This document shows, in pieces, positions 21,279 through 33,383 of a stretch of DNA of 64,000 nucleotides. The notes below the pieces were generated by a model that saw only the letters and a list, made by a program, of their open reading frames with translations, was not told the DNA's origin and made no database searches. Location: positions 26,752,501-26,816,500 of the forward strand of contig CP136894.1 of NCBI GenBank assembly GCA_034359265.1, in the 5' to 3' direction. Position 1 is the first letter of the stretch. Each line of letters begins with the position of its first letter. The position numbers and the translations under genes are program-made. The DNA is from Canna indica (lineage: Eukaryota; Streptophyta; Magnoliopsida; Zingiberales; Cannaceae).

Positions 21279-21954
21279 TGTCACGCCCCAACTCAGGGTC
21301 ACGTGATCGGCCAGGATATACATGTCTATATTCCACAGCCTAACTCATGCACATGCTAACTCATAAATAAACATAGCGAAAAGATTAACAGTTTTCATTA
21401 TGATCGAGAAAACAAAATAAATTTTCATTTAAGATGTAAAGTTTTTAGCAAAGTATTTAAAGTGCAAAAATAAATAAATCAAAGTTCAATAATTTGCTCT
21501 TAACAAATGAAAACTGAAGGAAAGACAAGAATGTCCCCAAGGGACTACATGCAATTCCAAAATACCGAAATACATGTGCATGACAAACTATCAAAGACTC
21601 AACTACGACCCCTAACTAGAACTGCTACAAGATCAATGTGACTCCTCTGCCCTCCAACCGCGCCAAGTGCTCCAGCCCACCTCACTGGTCAGGTTCTACA
21701 AAAAAACACAAAAAGAAACAACTGGTGAGTTCAAAAGAACTCGGTGAACGATTCTACCAACCCCCACAAAAGAAAAATCAACCACAGAGACAAATGAATA
21801 AATACCCATGTCTCATACAGGGGTAATGCATCATGTGATATGACTAGCTAACAGGCCATCTAGCCATCACATGCCAAAGGGCAAACCAATTCACTTAGCA
21901 GTGAAGAACAACAGGCCTCAACCTACCCGTGCCCTAAGACAACAAATCACACTC

Positions 21955-22320
21955 AAGGGTTATTAGGATAATCGGGATTGGCCCATCCGAGCTTATCCTA
22001 TAATAGAACCCTTAGATAAAGCACATGAATAATCGGGATTCGCCCATCCGAACTTATTCCTTAAATAAAGAAACTCAAGAACAATCGGAATTTGCTCTTA
22101 TGAACTTGTTCCAAGAGAAATGCAGGAACAATCGAGATTCGCCCATCCGAACTTGTTTCTTAAAGATAGCGTAGGAATAATCGGGATTCACCAATCCGAA
22201 CTTATTCCTTAAAATAGAGAAACTTGGGAACAATCGGGATTTGCCCATCCGAACTTATTCCATAAGAAACGAAGGAACAATCAGGATTCGCCTATCCGAA
22301 CTTGTTAATTCCTTAAACAC
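21955..22320. repeat. Expanded tandem repeat in solo LTR
   Basis: Seven or more units of about 50-60 bases, each with CAATCGGGATTcGCCCATCC and GAACTTATTCC, counterpart of 7330-7535 in the other LTR. Confidence 0.75.
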
Positions 22321-23034
22321 AGGTTGGGAATTATCCATCCAATCTTTCGGGCCAAGCCCGCAATCTGGCTCCTATCCGAGCCTCTCCGCCATTCATAAAG
22401 ATATGACGCTAACAAGACCTAAGTCAACTGTCTTCTACGGTGTCTAATTAATTAGGGGTGTCTTTATTGGAAAACGCCGCAACACTCAAATTCTCAATGC
22501 TCGACCCCAACTCCTAGACCCGTAATATCATCAACCCATGAGGTTTTATTTCATGCGTATAATTTAATTTGTTGGTTCTTAACAGATTATGCTGCCCCTT
22601 GAGTTTTAATTATACAATTAAATTTTCCATTTGCCAAAATTAGGATTTTATTTTAGCAGGGTTTTATTTTTAGTTTACTGTTAAGTCCAAAACTGGTGCA
22701 CCCGAATCGAATCTGAGTTTCAAAGTATGTCCTATGGATCCATACTATGTTTTCTAGTTTAAAGGATAAGTTACACGACTATATTCAGTAAACCATACAC
22801 ACCACAATAGAGATTACAAAATCAGCATGGAATTAATAATTTCAGCATGAAATTTCAGCAAGTTGAGTTTTCAACATGTTAAGGTAATTAACCTGAAAAT
22901 CTCAGCAAATAAATCCCAAATTACCATCACCACATATTTATAACATCGAGTCAATCATACAAAAATTAAATCATAATTTCTAATCAAGATCTAGCATACA
23001 TCTACATCACACTACAAGAAATATTATTTTTCGT

Positions 23035-23300
23035 GATGATTATTAGTGGGGGTCGCGAGCTGGCCCCCGGCAGAATATTGTTTTCCCGGGGGCCGGTTAT
23101 TGACCCCCAGTAAAAACATAATTTTCCCGGGGGCCAAGTTTTGACCGCAAGTAAAATATAGTTTTTTCGAGGGTCGGGCATTGGCCTACCGCCAAACGCG
23201 TCGTCAAAACTCTCTTTCACCGTAAATAATTTTCCGAGGTTCGATTAGACTCCCAAAAAAGCTATGGGCGCCCAAGAAATAGTTTTCTCGGGGGCTGTTT
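23035..23300. repeat. Left subterminal repeats of CACTA-1
   Basis: Six or so copies of a word like TTTCCCGGGGGCC or its complement (23047, 23086, 23126, 23165, 23283) at roughly 40-base spacing. They match the array at the right end and are the expected type of binding sites for the ORF1 protein. Confidence 0.8.
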
Positions 23301-25076
23301 TCTGCCCACATGAGCAGCTAAAAAGTCTTCATTCGCTGAAGTGATTAATACCTGCAGCGAGTGAAGAGTGAGGAGCTAAAAAGTCTTCACTCGCACATTG
23401 CTTAAAATGTGATGGTAATATCTTTTGTCATCAGCCACATCGCTCACTTATTTTCTCCATTAAAATATCCATAAGAGCTAAAAAGTCTTCACCGTAATTA
23501 ATACCTGCAGCAAGTTAAAAAGTTTTCAATAAAAAACTTTTTATTGAGTGAAGTAATTAATACTTGCACACCCACTCTTCAACACCTGCACCAATCCCTA
23601 ATCAATAAATAGTTTCTTATTGAAAACTTTTTTTCACCTACACTCTTCAATCGCTGCAGCCTAAACGATTCCCGCCACCCCCAATCCCTAATCTTCACTC
23701 GGCCACTCCCATTTCCTAATCTTCACTCGCCACCCCCCGTCCCTCTCCACTCGTGACGCCTAATACTTAGCCTGCCCGACGAACTACACCGCGAGCCCTC
23801 CTCCGCACATCCTTCGCCGCGAGCCCCCCTCCGCGCATCATTCACTGCAAGCCCTCCTCCGAAGGAGGTAACACATCTGTGAGTCATATATGATTGATTT
23901 TTGGTTCATATACCACTTATTTTTGGTTCATCTAGTAGCACATTCTTTACCTACACTGATTGATTTTTGGTTCATATATGATTGATTTTTGGTTCATATA
24001 TGATTGCTACTTATTTATAATTGATTTCTGGTTCATATACCTCTTTTTCGTGCTCTTTATTTGTTGCACAACTCTGCCTTTTTGCTTATATTTTTTTGTT
24101 TCAAACAACAAGAAATGTATTTGGATTTTAGCTTGTAGTCTGCACTTTCAATTATAGCACTGTCTTTGAATTGTATTTGGATCTTAACATTGAAAGTATA
24201 AGTTAAAAAGTTTGTACTTCATTTTCATTTGAATAGTAATTTCAACATTCCAAATGTGTGGATTTGATGCCACTCCATCTGATATAATTCACATTTCACT
24301 CAGTCACTTAGCTCCTAATTAGGTTGTCTTTGCTGCAATCATCTTGATTAAGACAACCTTTTACCTAAGAAATGGGTTGTTAAGATATTTTTGACTTTTA
24401 CCTCATGAACCATTAGTTGTAAACTACTTTGTCATATTGTTACATGAAGCTAAGTTGGGGTGGTCAGATTTTGAATACCAGAATTGCTAAACCGAGTTGA
24501 ATTGGTTAGGTTTTCTTTCATAATTATAGCTTGGTTCAAGTTATGGATATTCTATACAAGTTTGGTTGAGGTTACATATTATTGATTTCAAAACTGAAAT
24601 TGAACAGAAAGAACATAAATTTTATGCATTATAATTAATTTTATAGTATGTTATTTAAAAATTATAACTTAAGAATGGATTGAAGAGTTTCGATTTGGAT
24701 TCAGATCATACCGAAAGGGAAGTTAGTTTGCAATCATCTTGATTATTTCGTGTTTTAGAGCATCAAATCAGTGAACTCCAGAATTCTACCTTACAGCCAT
24801 ATACACTCAAGAGTTGATCATATGTTTGAGCATTTTTTTATCCTTTCACAACATCTTAGATTACTGATATTTGCATACTTGTGTCAAAATTGTGTGATCT
24901 ATAATTTTGCTCATTCCTTATTTTTACTGACTTTCACTTCGCTTACTAGTTATTTTGCTCATTATGTTTTAGTGATTTTCATATTTGTTTCTGGATCTAT
25001 TATTAATATATTTTTATGTTTTTTCTCATGTTAGGTTTACTTTAATTTATTTGAGAGGTTAAATATTGCTTTATCT
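23300..25076. other. CACTA-1 upstream region, no gene recognised
   Basis: Contains direct repeats of AGCTAAAAAGTCTTCA(C/T) (about 23316, 23374, 23476), a C-rich stretch to 23860 and TGATTGATTTTTGGTTCATAT repeated four to five times at 23890-24030. These probably belong to the promoter and leader of the transposase gene. Confidence 0.5.
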
Positions 25077-26909
25077 ATGGATAACATTGATAAGAGTTGG
25101 ATGAAGGCTCACAGGCTTAGTGCAGAATATATGAGATGAGTAGATCAGTTTCTTGACTATGTTTTTCGCAATTCAACTCGAAATGATAACAAAATCAAAT
25201 GTCCATGTGTTAATTGCAACAATGTCCACTTGAAATCTAGAGAACATGTTAAGTATGACTTGTGTAAGAAAAGAATAGTGCAAAGCTACATTTTTTGGTA
25301 CTTTCATGGTGAAGAGGAAGATGTCATTGTGCACGATGATAAGGAGTCAAATGAAGAGTGTGCAGATGATGAGGAGTCAGATGAAGAGTATGCAGATGAT
25401 GTAATTAAAATATTGGAGGAGGGGCTAGGGATGCCACATATGAGCATTGAAATTGGTGACGAGCTAAACAATGATATGGAACCAGATGAAGAAGCGAAAA
25501 AGTTTTATAGATCGTTGAAAGATGCAGAGAACGATGCTTTCTCCTGGTTGCTCTGAATATTTTAAACTTTCTTTTCTTATGAATTTGCTGCATTTAAAGT
25601 GTCGTAATGGGTGGAGTAACAAGGGAGTCACAAACTTACTCCAATTCTTGAAAAAGGCATTTCGACTCGAGTCTATTCTCGACTCTTATTATGAAGCTAG
25701 GAAATTCATTTGAGATCTAGGTCTCGACTATGTGAAAATAGATGTTTGTGAGAACCTTTGCATGCTTTTTTGGAAGGATAAGGAGCACATTGATTGTTTC
25801 TCATCATGTGGGGCTTCTAGATGGAAAGTATCAAGAGATATGGATGATGATTCATTGTCTTCGAAATCCAAAAGAATTGCAGGGAAATCCATAAGATATT
25901 TTCCATTAAAATCTAGGCTTTAGAGGTTGTTTATGTCATCAAAGACCGTCGCTGAAATGATATGGCACAATGTGGGGCGCATCAAAGATGGAACTTTAAG
26001 GCATCCGGAAGATACTGAAGCGTGGAAAAGGCTTGATGAGGTGGACCTTGTATTTCGTTCAGATCCTCGTAATGTCAAGCTAGGGTTAACAAGTGATGGT
26101 TTTAACCCTTTTGGCACAATGAGTTCTGTTCATAGTACATGGCCAGTTCTACTGACACCCTACAATTTACCCCCATGGATGTGAATAAAAAATCTTTTAT
26201 TTTTTTGTCAACACTAATACTTGGTCCTGAGGCTCTCGGAAACAAAATTGATGTTTGTTTGCAACCACTAGTTGAGGAGCTAAAAGACTTGTGGAATGTG
26301 GGTGTCGAAACATATGACGCCTTTAGGAAACAAAATTTCCAAATGCGTGCTGCCTTGCTATGGACTATTAATGACTTTCCCGCATATGCCAATTTGTCTG
26401 GATGGAGCACAAATGGAAGGTGGGCTTGTCCTTGTTGTAATAAATATACTTCTTCGATTTATTTGAGGAATGGGAAAAAATAGTGTTAAATGTCTCATCG
26501 TCGGTTTTTACCGATGGATCATGCATGGAGGAATGACAAGAAGAACTTTAATGGCGAGAAGGAATTGGAGGAAAAGCCCCCGCAATTATCTGGAGATGAT
26601 ATATTGGAATAATTGTGTGAATATGAGCAAGAAATAGAAAGACTTGGAGTAGGGAAGAAAATCTCAAGAGATGATTGGAGGTGCAATTGGAAGAAGCGGA
26701 GCATCTTTTTTGACTTTCCATATTGGAAAAATCTATTGTTGCGACATAATTTAGACGTGATGCATATTGAGAAGAACATTTGTGATAATGTGCTTTTCAC
26801 GTTGTTGAACGTGGATAAAAAATCTAAGGACAACTATAACTCTCAACTAGATCTAAAGGAGTTGGACATTAGACCGGAACTTCATCCGGTAACCTTCAAC
26901 TTAATATGA
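25077..26909 (+). pseudogene. CACTA-1 TNP2/TNPD transposase, truncated
   Basis: ATG at 25077 opens MDNIDKSWMKAHRLSAEYMR followed by a stop, then KIKCPCVNCNN, the zinc motif of the transposase-associated domain. An acidic linker follows, then a second segment (FLMNLLHLKCRNGWSNKG; YVKIDVCENLCMLFWKD), then the TNP2 core (FIFLSTLILGPEALGNKIDV, FQMRAALLWTINDFPAYANL, RHNLDVMHIEKNICDNVLF). There are at least four in-frame stops and two or more frameshifts. Homology ends near 26909; DUF4218, DUF4216 and the acidic tail seen in CACTA-2 are absent. TNP2 proteins cut and join the element ends; this copy cannot be active. Confidence 0.9.
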
Positions 26910-27789
26910 GGAGTTTTCTTGTTAATGCCCAACTCAACAATTGAACCTTCACCAACTCCTCATATGCAATTCTTCATATGAGCCTAGCACAACAAATCTC
27001 TTTTCACGGTATGATTAACAATTGAACCTAGCACAAGAAGAGAATGAAGAGATAAACAATTCTTCATATGCACCTTTACCAACAGAGCCTACAAGTAGTA
27101 CTGCAGGTACTTAATTAAGTGCAGCAATTTTAGCTTCATAAATATGTATTACGGATTGGTTTATGGGCATGGACATGTTTTGTTGAACTTGGTCAGAAGC
27201 TGATGTATCTGAATGATGAAGTTTTCCAACTCATCTTGTACATTTAATCATTTTTTGGTCTCATTTCGATAGGTTCAACCACGAGGAAAAAGAGAACACG
27301 GGGAAAGACTAGAAACCTTGATCTCATTAAGATGCCTCCCGGTCAAAAGATTCGTTTGGATTTCAATCAATATGGCCAACCAATAGGTGTTAATGCATCA
27401 AAATTCTCAAGCTTTCTTGAAAACCATGTTTGCAATGATGGTGATATTCCAATCTCTTTCGAAAAATGGGAGGATGTCCCTGATGAGCAAAAGCAGAAAA
27501 TATACATGCGTGTGCGGGTAATATCGCTTTAAATTGCATAATTTTTACTTATATTTCATTGATTTTTTTGGAATGCAGGAGAAATTCGAGTTTGAAGAAT
27601 CAGATTTAATATAAGTTCCAGATTATGCAAAACATGAGAAGAAAATTTGATGAGCATAAATATGAGTTGAAGCGCTCAGTTTATAGTAAGTATGAGACAA
27701 CTGAGGAAAGATTGGAGCATGTCCTGGATGGCATTGAACCGAATGATTGGAAAGCATTTGTTGAATATCATGATCGTGAGACCACTCAG

Positions 27790-30100
27790 GTAACCGAATG
27801 ATTGTAATTTATTATCTTGAGTAGGTTAAGAGATTATTTGAATAGATTTGGTGATGAGTTGAAGTCATCATATCTTATTGTTGACGGTCACATAATTACT
27901 GTAGCTTATGCCTAGAACCTTGTGGAATAATTGAGTTTGTGTACCTTATGCCTTCAAGGACTATTAATAAACCAGCACTAGTATACGAAGAAATAGAAAA
28001 CTGGTAGGAATATGCTTATGCCTAGAACCTTGTGGAATAGTTGGGTTTGTTTCTATTGAACTATTCGTAGAAACAAAATATAAACAAACTTATATAAGAG
28101 AATAGCTAAAAGGTATGAATGATCTACTAGCTAGCTAGTATATATTTTAGTCCTACTAAACCCTCAAATATCTAGAGAACATAATATATGGTACATAATA
28201 TCATATTACTAAACCCTCAGATATCAATCCAGACTTTTCTCTTACCATCCATAGGTATATATATGGGACATAATATCATATTAGGTAACATAATGTTGAT
28301 CCGCATTTGTTCTTAACTTTGCTTATTAGTTTGTTTTGCTCAGTGGATGAATTAACAAATTAATTACATATAGGAGGCAAAATACACAGACAAAAGAGAG
28401 AGTCATATACATGCATATATGCATCACCTTAAGATGAAATTTTTTTCTTTGTATTGTGAAGGATACCAATGTGACACAACATAACAACTATATCTATTTT
28501 CTAATATATAAAGGGTGAAACAAAATCATCAACTACTCAATTGAAATCTCATTTATCTTTTAACTTTCTCCAGTAGTTAATTCCATACCAGGAATTATAT
28601 GTTTGAATCTCCTCCCATTTTCCAACATATGGTCCCTTACAATGGTCTCTTTTTATCTGATATGTATCTGAAACAATAATATATATATAGGAAAAAGTAA
28701 AATAAAGGTTATATACAGATGATCCCTCCAGTGAACATATACTTCACATACTTCAAAGCAGTGGAGTGATACATTAATTAATGAAAAGGTAAGATAGATT
28801 GACAATACATAAGTCAACATATTTGTATAAGTCTACAATAGCATATGACTATATATGGCAATACATAAGTCTACATATTCGTATCCGAATGATGAAAGAG
28901 AAAAAAAACATGACATGGTAGAAATAGACAGAAACCATAATAAAAACTCACCTATGTGACACATCAAATAGGGGCAAGATAAGTTGCATATGCTGCAATG
29001 TCCTTTGTAGTGAAGGATCGTCTTTCCTTCAAAACCTCAGTATCAACTTCATCTCGGTCTTATCTTAAAAACCAAAAAATATTTCTGTTGAAAGAGCAGG
29101 TCATGAGGCAGGAGCAGGGTAATGAAGGTCACAATCAAATGCAACTATTGCCACATTACAGAGATAGAGATGTTGATTCATTTTTTGCAGTTTGGTTTGG
29201 TTCTTTTTTGTTCTTGTAAAACAAGCTGCAATTCTTTTCGCATGTAATTTATCCTTCTATTGATGGTTCTTTGGGGTATTGTATATTAGATTTACCTTGT
29301 TTGACATGACAAACTTGCTGTTCTTTTATCCAAGCCTTCTCTGTCACTCAAAAGAACTAGCCTTGTGAGGAACATTTTTGAGCATCCTTGAATTTGTTAT
29401 TTAGGTGACTATTAAGTGGGTAATAAATTTTGGATACTGACTTTAGATTTCATTTTGTCATTCACTAGGTTATGAAGTGAACTTATTTACTTGTAGCCGA
29501 GGACAGAAGCGCATGCAAAGAATATTATTTGCCACTAAGAGAGACATCTTTGGTAATTGCTATGGTCAATAAAAAATAAATTCATGTGCTGGACCTGGAC
29601 AACGATTTATTCTTGCAGTTGCAATGAATAAAATAAATTGAAATTAAGTTGAGATCCAGATTTGAGAAATAGGAATTACATTGTGCTTCCTTAAATATTT
29701 TAGGACCTAAACTTGGGATGATATTTTTGCATAGGACAAATCACATTAAAAGGTCTTTCCTTTCTGTGCAGAGAGGCCAAGTTAAAGGAATCGAGATGAT
29801 AACATAGAATTTTTCCTTCTATGTTAAAGCAATGCCAATATTTTTCCTTCTCTTTGAATATTCTATAGCATATAACATAGAATTTAAATGTGCAGTAATA
29901 TATAGTTGAGTTAACATAGAATTGAGATGTGCAGTAATATTCTACAGCTGATAACATAGAATTGAGATGTGCAGTTATATAATTTAGTTATTGGTATGTT
30001 TCAACTTCGAATTTCAAATTGGTATCAACAACGATTTGCAGTTATTTTGATGTTGCTTTTATAATCAACATGGTGACTCTGCTTTATAAATATAAGTTGC
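27790..30100. other. Noncoding middle of CACTA-1
   Basis: Long AT-rich stretch, presumably introns or older insertions. Visible repeats: GCTTATGCCTAGAACCTTGT at 27907 and 28013; GGTACATAATATCATATTA near 28190. An exon-like open segment at 28998-29219 (73 codons) has no recognisable match. Confidence 0.4.
29874..29985. repeat. ~39-bp tandem repeat, three copies
   Basis: AACATAGAATT(T/G)A(A/G)ATGTGCAGT is repeated at about 29875, 29913 and 29953. Confidence 0.8.
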
Positions 30101-30162
30101 ATTTGTTATAGAAAATGTGTGCGCAAAATAAAGAGAATCGTAGGAAGCAAGTACTCCCTCAT

Positions 30163-31687
30163 CACTACTAGAAACATGGTGATTTCCGACAGCTAATATA
30201 GTCGAAAAGTTGTCGAAAGTTCGTCGAAAACATTGATTTACTGACCAAATTTCGACTGGTTACTGACGCTAGTATTTGCGTCGGTAAAACCTTGGTCGAA
30301 ATGGGTACCGACAAACTATCGACGAAAGATATTGTCAATAATTATCGACCAAGATTTTAATCGAAAAGCTGTCGGTAATTCCTCGGTAAATATCGACCAA
30401 AGTTTTGTCGGTAAATACCGACTATAAATATTGTCGAAAATGTGGTCGATAATTACTCGGAAAGTGGTCGGTAATTTTCGACGACATGTCATTGAAATTT
30501 TGTCGAAGAAAAGAGGTGAAAGTGCACAGAGCAATTCCAATTTTTTTCCGTCCCTTCTCGGCGTTCCTCCCTCCGTCCCTCGGTTGTATGTCTGTGCGTT
30601 CTTGGTGCTCACCGCCGTTCCTCCCGGCGATGGCCACCCGCTCTCGGACACCACAATGGCCACGTTCATGCCTCCGGCCTTCTCCAGCGCCGCGTACACC
30701 ACGTTGGTGATGGCGTCGAACAGGTTCTGGTAGCCGAACTGGTAGCCGAACTGGCCGTGCATCTTGCACGACGACGCCGAGGGTGGGAAGGCTGCGCGGC
30801 GGAGGAGAAGGCGCCTTTGGAGGGTGGGAAGGACTCGCCGAGGACGCAAGTGTCGACGGAGGTGGAGACCTTGATCTGGCCCCGCAGGCCGGTTGCGGCG
30901 AGGGTGGTCGCGACGTTGCGCATGGCGGGGAGGATGAACTGTGCGAGGCTCTCGGGGATGACCTCATTGCCGACGATGATGTAGCGAAATGAGTCGTCAG
31001 GCCAGAAGGCGGCGACATTGTTCTGGACCTAGGAACTGGCAGCGGAGGGATCGGAGGCGAGGAACTAGAGGTCGTTTCTTGGGACGTCCATGAGGAACTG
31101 GTGGAGGAGGACGGTGCAGAGAAGTCATGTTGACTTCTAAAAAAAAAAGAGCAGGAGGCGGGAAATCTCCCGCCTCCTACTTGGGAGAGCGCGCGTGCCA
31201 CGCGCGCTCGCCCTCTTACCCACGCCGGTTTTAATTTTTTTTGAAAAATAATTTATAATTTTCCGACTCATTTTGGTCGGAAATTTTTGTCGGTAACTCT
31301 TTTCGACGCAAATAGTCGTCGGAAATCTAACGAAAATTTTCGACAACATCTTCTCGTCGAAAGTTGTGGTCGATAAATCCAGAACTTTAACAAAAATTTT
31401 CAACGATGGATTTTCGTCGGAAATTGTGGTCGATAAGTTCAGTATAAAAATATGTCATTAATATTTTCGACGAACTTGCGAGTACAAAGTTTGTCGAAAA
31501 TTATTTTCGACCAAATTTTCGACGAAAATTCATCGATAATAATATGATAATTTTTCGACACATTTTGGTCGAAAAGTTTTGTCGGTACTCTTTCCGACGC
31601 TATGGGTCGTCGGAAATATAACGAAAATTTTCGACCACACTTTCTCGTCGGAAGTTGTGGTCGATAAATCCAAAATTTCTTGTAGTG
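30163..31687. mobile_element. Pack-CACTA, 1525 bp, carrying a glucanase gene fragment
   Basis: Left end CACTACTAGAAACATGGTGA and right end (reverse complement) CACTACAAGAAATTTTGGAT; CAT lies directly outside each end (30160-30162 and 31688-31690). Both subterminal regions (30180-30510, 31260-31680) are packed with GTCGAAA/TCGACGAAA/GTCGGTAA words in both orientations, unlike the GGCCCCCGGG repeats of the host CACTA-1, so it belongs to another CACTA family. The middle (30540-31200) is GC-rich and derived from a GH17 gene. No transposase. Confidence 0.95.
30540..31125 (-). pseudogene. Captured GH17 beta-1,3-glucanase fragment
   Basis: The minus strand encodes the middle and late parts of a plant glucan endo-1,3-beta-glucosidase. 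One frame has MDVPRNDL, LASDPSAAS, QNNVAAFWPDDSFRYI and IIVGNEVIPESLAQF, with the acid/base glutamate in GNEV, and then IKVSTSVDTCVLGESFPPSK. About 60 residues are then missing, and a second frame continues YQNLFDAITNVVYAALEKAG and VSESGWPSPGG, with the nucleophile glutamate, ending near GTPRRDGKK. Two TAG stops replace family-typical residues early on. The parent enzymes cleave callose and fungal-type beta-1,3-glucans in the wall. The fragment is not functional as an enzyme. Confidence 0.9.
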
Positions 31688-32689
31688 CATTATACGGGCT
31701 CAAAAAGCTATGCTGTGATTCTAGCAGAGCAGGTATAACTAAGCATATTTATTACTACATTTTAAATTATTTTATTTAAAGGAAATAATTAAAATGATGA
31801 TTAATACTTGTACTAGTACAGACTGAAATAGATCTAGAGCATCGAGAACCCTCAAGTTGGAAAATATTTTGTATTGCTCACATAGAGAGCGATGCTAGTT
31901 TGAATTCCACTGCTGCACAAGAGATTGTGGTAATTACTAATGTTATTTTTTTAATATTTATTTAGTTTTATGGGATAAGAACATATTACATAATAAAATT
32001 GAACTTTTTTGCAGGATAAGTTCAAGGCTCTAACTCAAGAGTTGAATTCTTCTACACCTACTACTGAAGATGAAATCTATCGTCAGGTTGTCGAATCTGA
32101 GAGGCATGGTCGTACTCGTAGTTATGGCTTAGGTCCAACTCCAACCACTGTCTTCGGGACTACTCCTGGACGCACCGAGCTTGTCTCCCAACTTCGAATT
32201 GCTAACACTCAGAACGCTGAGCTAAAAACAAAGATAGATGAATTGGAGAAGAAAATGGATGATGTTAGGAGGAAGATGGAGGAGAGGATGATGGAAGAAA
32301 GAATGAAGCTGGATGAGAGGATGGAAATGGAAAGGAAGAAAACAGGAAGAAAAGATGGAGGGTCAAAGGAAGATGGAGGAGGGTCAAAGGAAGATGGACA
32401 TACTACTTGCTATAATGGAGGAAATAAATCAGAGAGAGAACAATTCACGTGAAAAATGACTTATTCTATAGTTCGTTGTGTTGAGATTTTGATTTGAATT
32501 TCAATGTATACATTTCAATACAGTTAATTACTCTTTTATAATTTGTAGAATTTATTCTATGGAATGAGATTTTTGGTTCAAGTGTAATTTATTGGTTTTT
32601 GATAGAAAATTATAGTTGTATTGGTTTTTGAAATAGCATATTTTAGTAATTAGCAGTGAATTTGAAATAGTTGTATTGGTTTTTAAAAT

Positions 32690-33383
32690 TAATCAGGAAA
32701 ATAAATCAATTTCCTTGGGGTCTCGGCCCCCACGAAAGATCCTCCCAGCATAAATCAATTTCTTGGGGGTCGGGTCCCACGAAAAATAATATGTTTCATG
32801 GGTTCCAGGCCCCTGGGAAAACTCCTCTTTCCTGGGGGCCAAGGCCCTTGGGAAAACTCCTCTTTCCTGGGGCCGCAGCTCCTAGGAAAACTACTCTTTA
32901 ATTATTGGGTTCGGTTCTCGGGAAACGCTTATTTCCCGGGGGTCAAAATCCCCAAGGAAAGCAACTATTCCCCGAGGGCCCCGACCCTTGGGAATACTAC
33001 TATTCCCTGGGGGCCTCGGCCCCCAGGAAAACCCCTCTTTCCTGGGGCTCGGGCCTCGGAAAAACCACTCTTTACTGAGGTTCTCGGCCCCCAGAAAAAC
33101 GCTTATGCTTTCCTGTTTCTTGGGGGCCTCGACCCCCGGTAAAGCTACTATTCCCTGGGGGTATTGGCCCTAGGGAAAACTACCATTTCTGAGGTCCGCG
33201 AGTGTCGGTACAGGTAGTTTTTTTCGAGGGTCACTAGTTGACCTTCGGATATTGATTTACCCACAGGATTTTTTGTGGGGACATTTGGGGGCCAGGTGGC
33301 CCTCACTAAAAGGATTTAGTGAGGGCCATAAAGGCTTTTAGTGGGGGTCTTGGCCCCTGGGAAATATCATATTTTTTGTAGTG
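32690..33383. repeat. Right subterminal palindromic repeat array of CACTA-1
   Basis: About 15 copies of a near-palindromic word close to TTCCCGGGGGCCTCGGCCCC(C/A)GGGAAA at roughly 30-40-base spacing, up to the terminal repeat. Each copy could fold on itself. Such arrays are where ORF1 proteins bind in En/Spm. Open frames through the array (repeating PLGKLLFPGG) are by-products of the repeat. Confidence 0.9.

Larger units (their letters stand above)
27270..32452 (+). pseudogene. CACTA-1 ORF1 (Ptta/En-Spm, TNPA-like), exons interrupted by Pack-CACTA
   Basis: Exon segments on the plus strand: 27272-27517 (basic leader, then IRLDFNQYGQPIGVNASKFS), about 27578-27789 (KFDEHKYELKRSVYSKYE), a segment up to 30162 (ENRRKQVLPH) that resumes at 31691 (YTGSKSYAVILAEQ) after the nested element, about 31821-31930, and 32015-32452 (SYGLGPTPTTVFG followed by a coiled coil rich in Glu, Lys, Met, Arg). 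This is the plant transposase Ptta/En-Spm layout, proposed to bind subterminal repeats. A stop lies near 27610. The Pack-CACTA sits in a coding exon. Confidence 0.75.
23010..33383 (+). mobile_element. CACTA-1: 10.4-kb En/Spm element with TCA target duplication
   Basis: Left end CACTACAAGAAATATTATTT and right end (reverse complement) CACTACAAAAAATATGATAT form the terminal repeat. TCA flanks both sides (23007-23009, 33384-33386), the 3-bp duplication typical of CACTA elements. Inside are a decayed TNP2 gene (25077-26909), an ORF1 gene of several exons (27270-32452), and GC-rich palindromic subterminal repeats at both ends. It is inserted in the solo LTR and carries a nested Pack-CACTA. Transposase is broken, so it is not autonomous. 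Confidence 0.93.

Noticed and set aside
24771..25034. 87-codon frame ahead of the CACTA-1 transposase
   Set aside because: Hydrophobic, AT-driven composition with no start context or domain; lies in the transposase leader.
30422..31201. 259-codon open frame on the minus strand across the Pack-CACTA centre
   Set aside because: It is an off-frame reading of GC-rich GH17 sequence (Ser/Pro/Arg-rich, no domain). The recognisable glucanase residues are in the two other minus-strand frames.
32671..33173. Open frames of 76-114 codons with repeated PLGKLLFPGG
   Set aside because: Translation of the subterminal palindrome array; the apparent protein repeat only mirrors the DNA repeat.
32690..33383. 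Regularly spaced palindromic repeats, CRISPR-like at first sight
   Set aside because: Units are degenerate, spacers are short and themselves repeat, and the array lies at a CACTA terminus in a plant genome.
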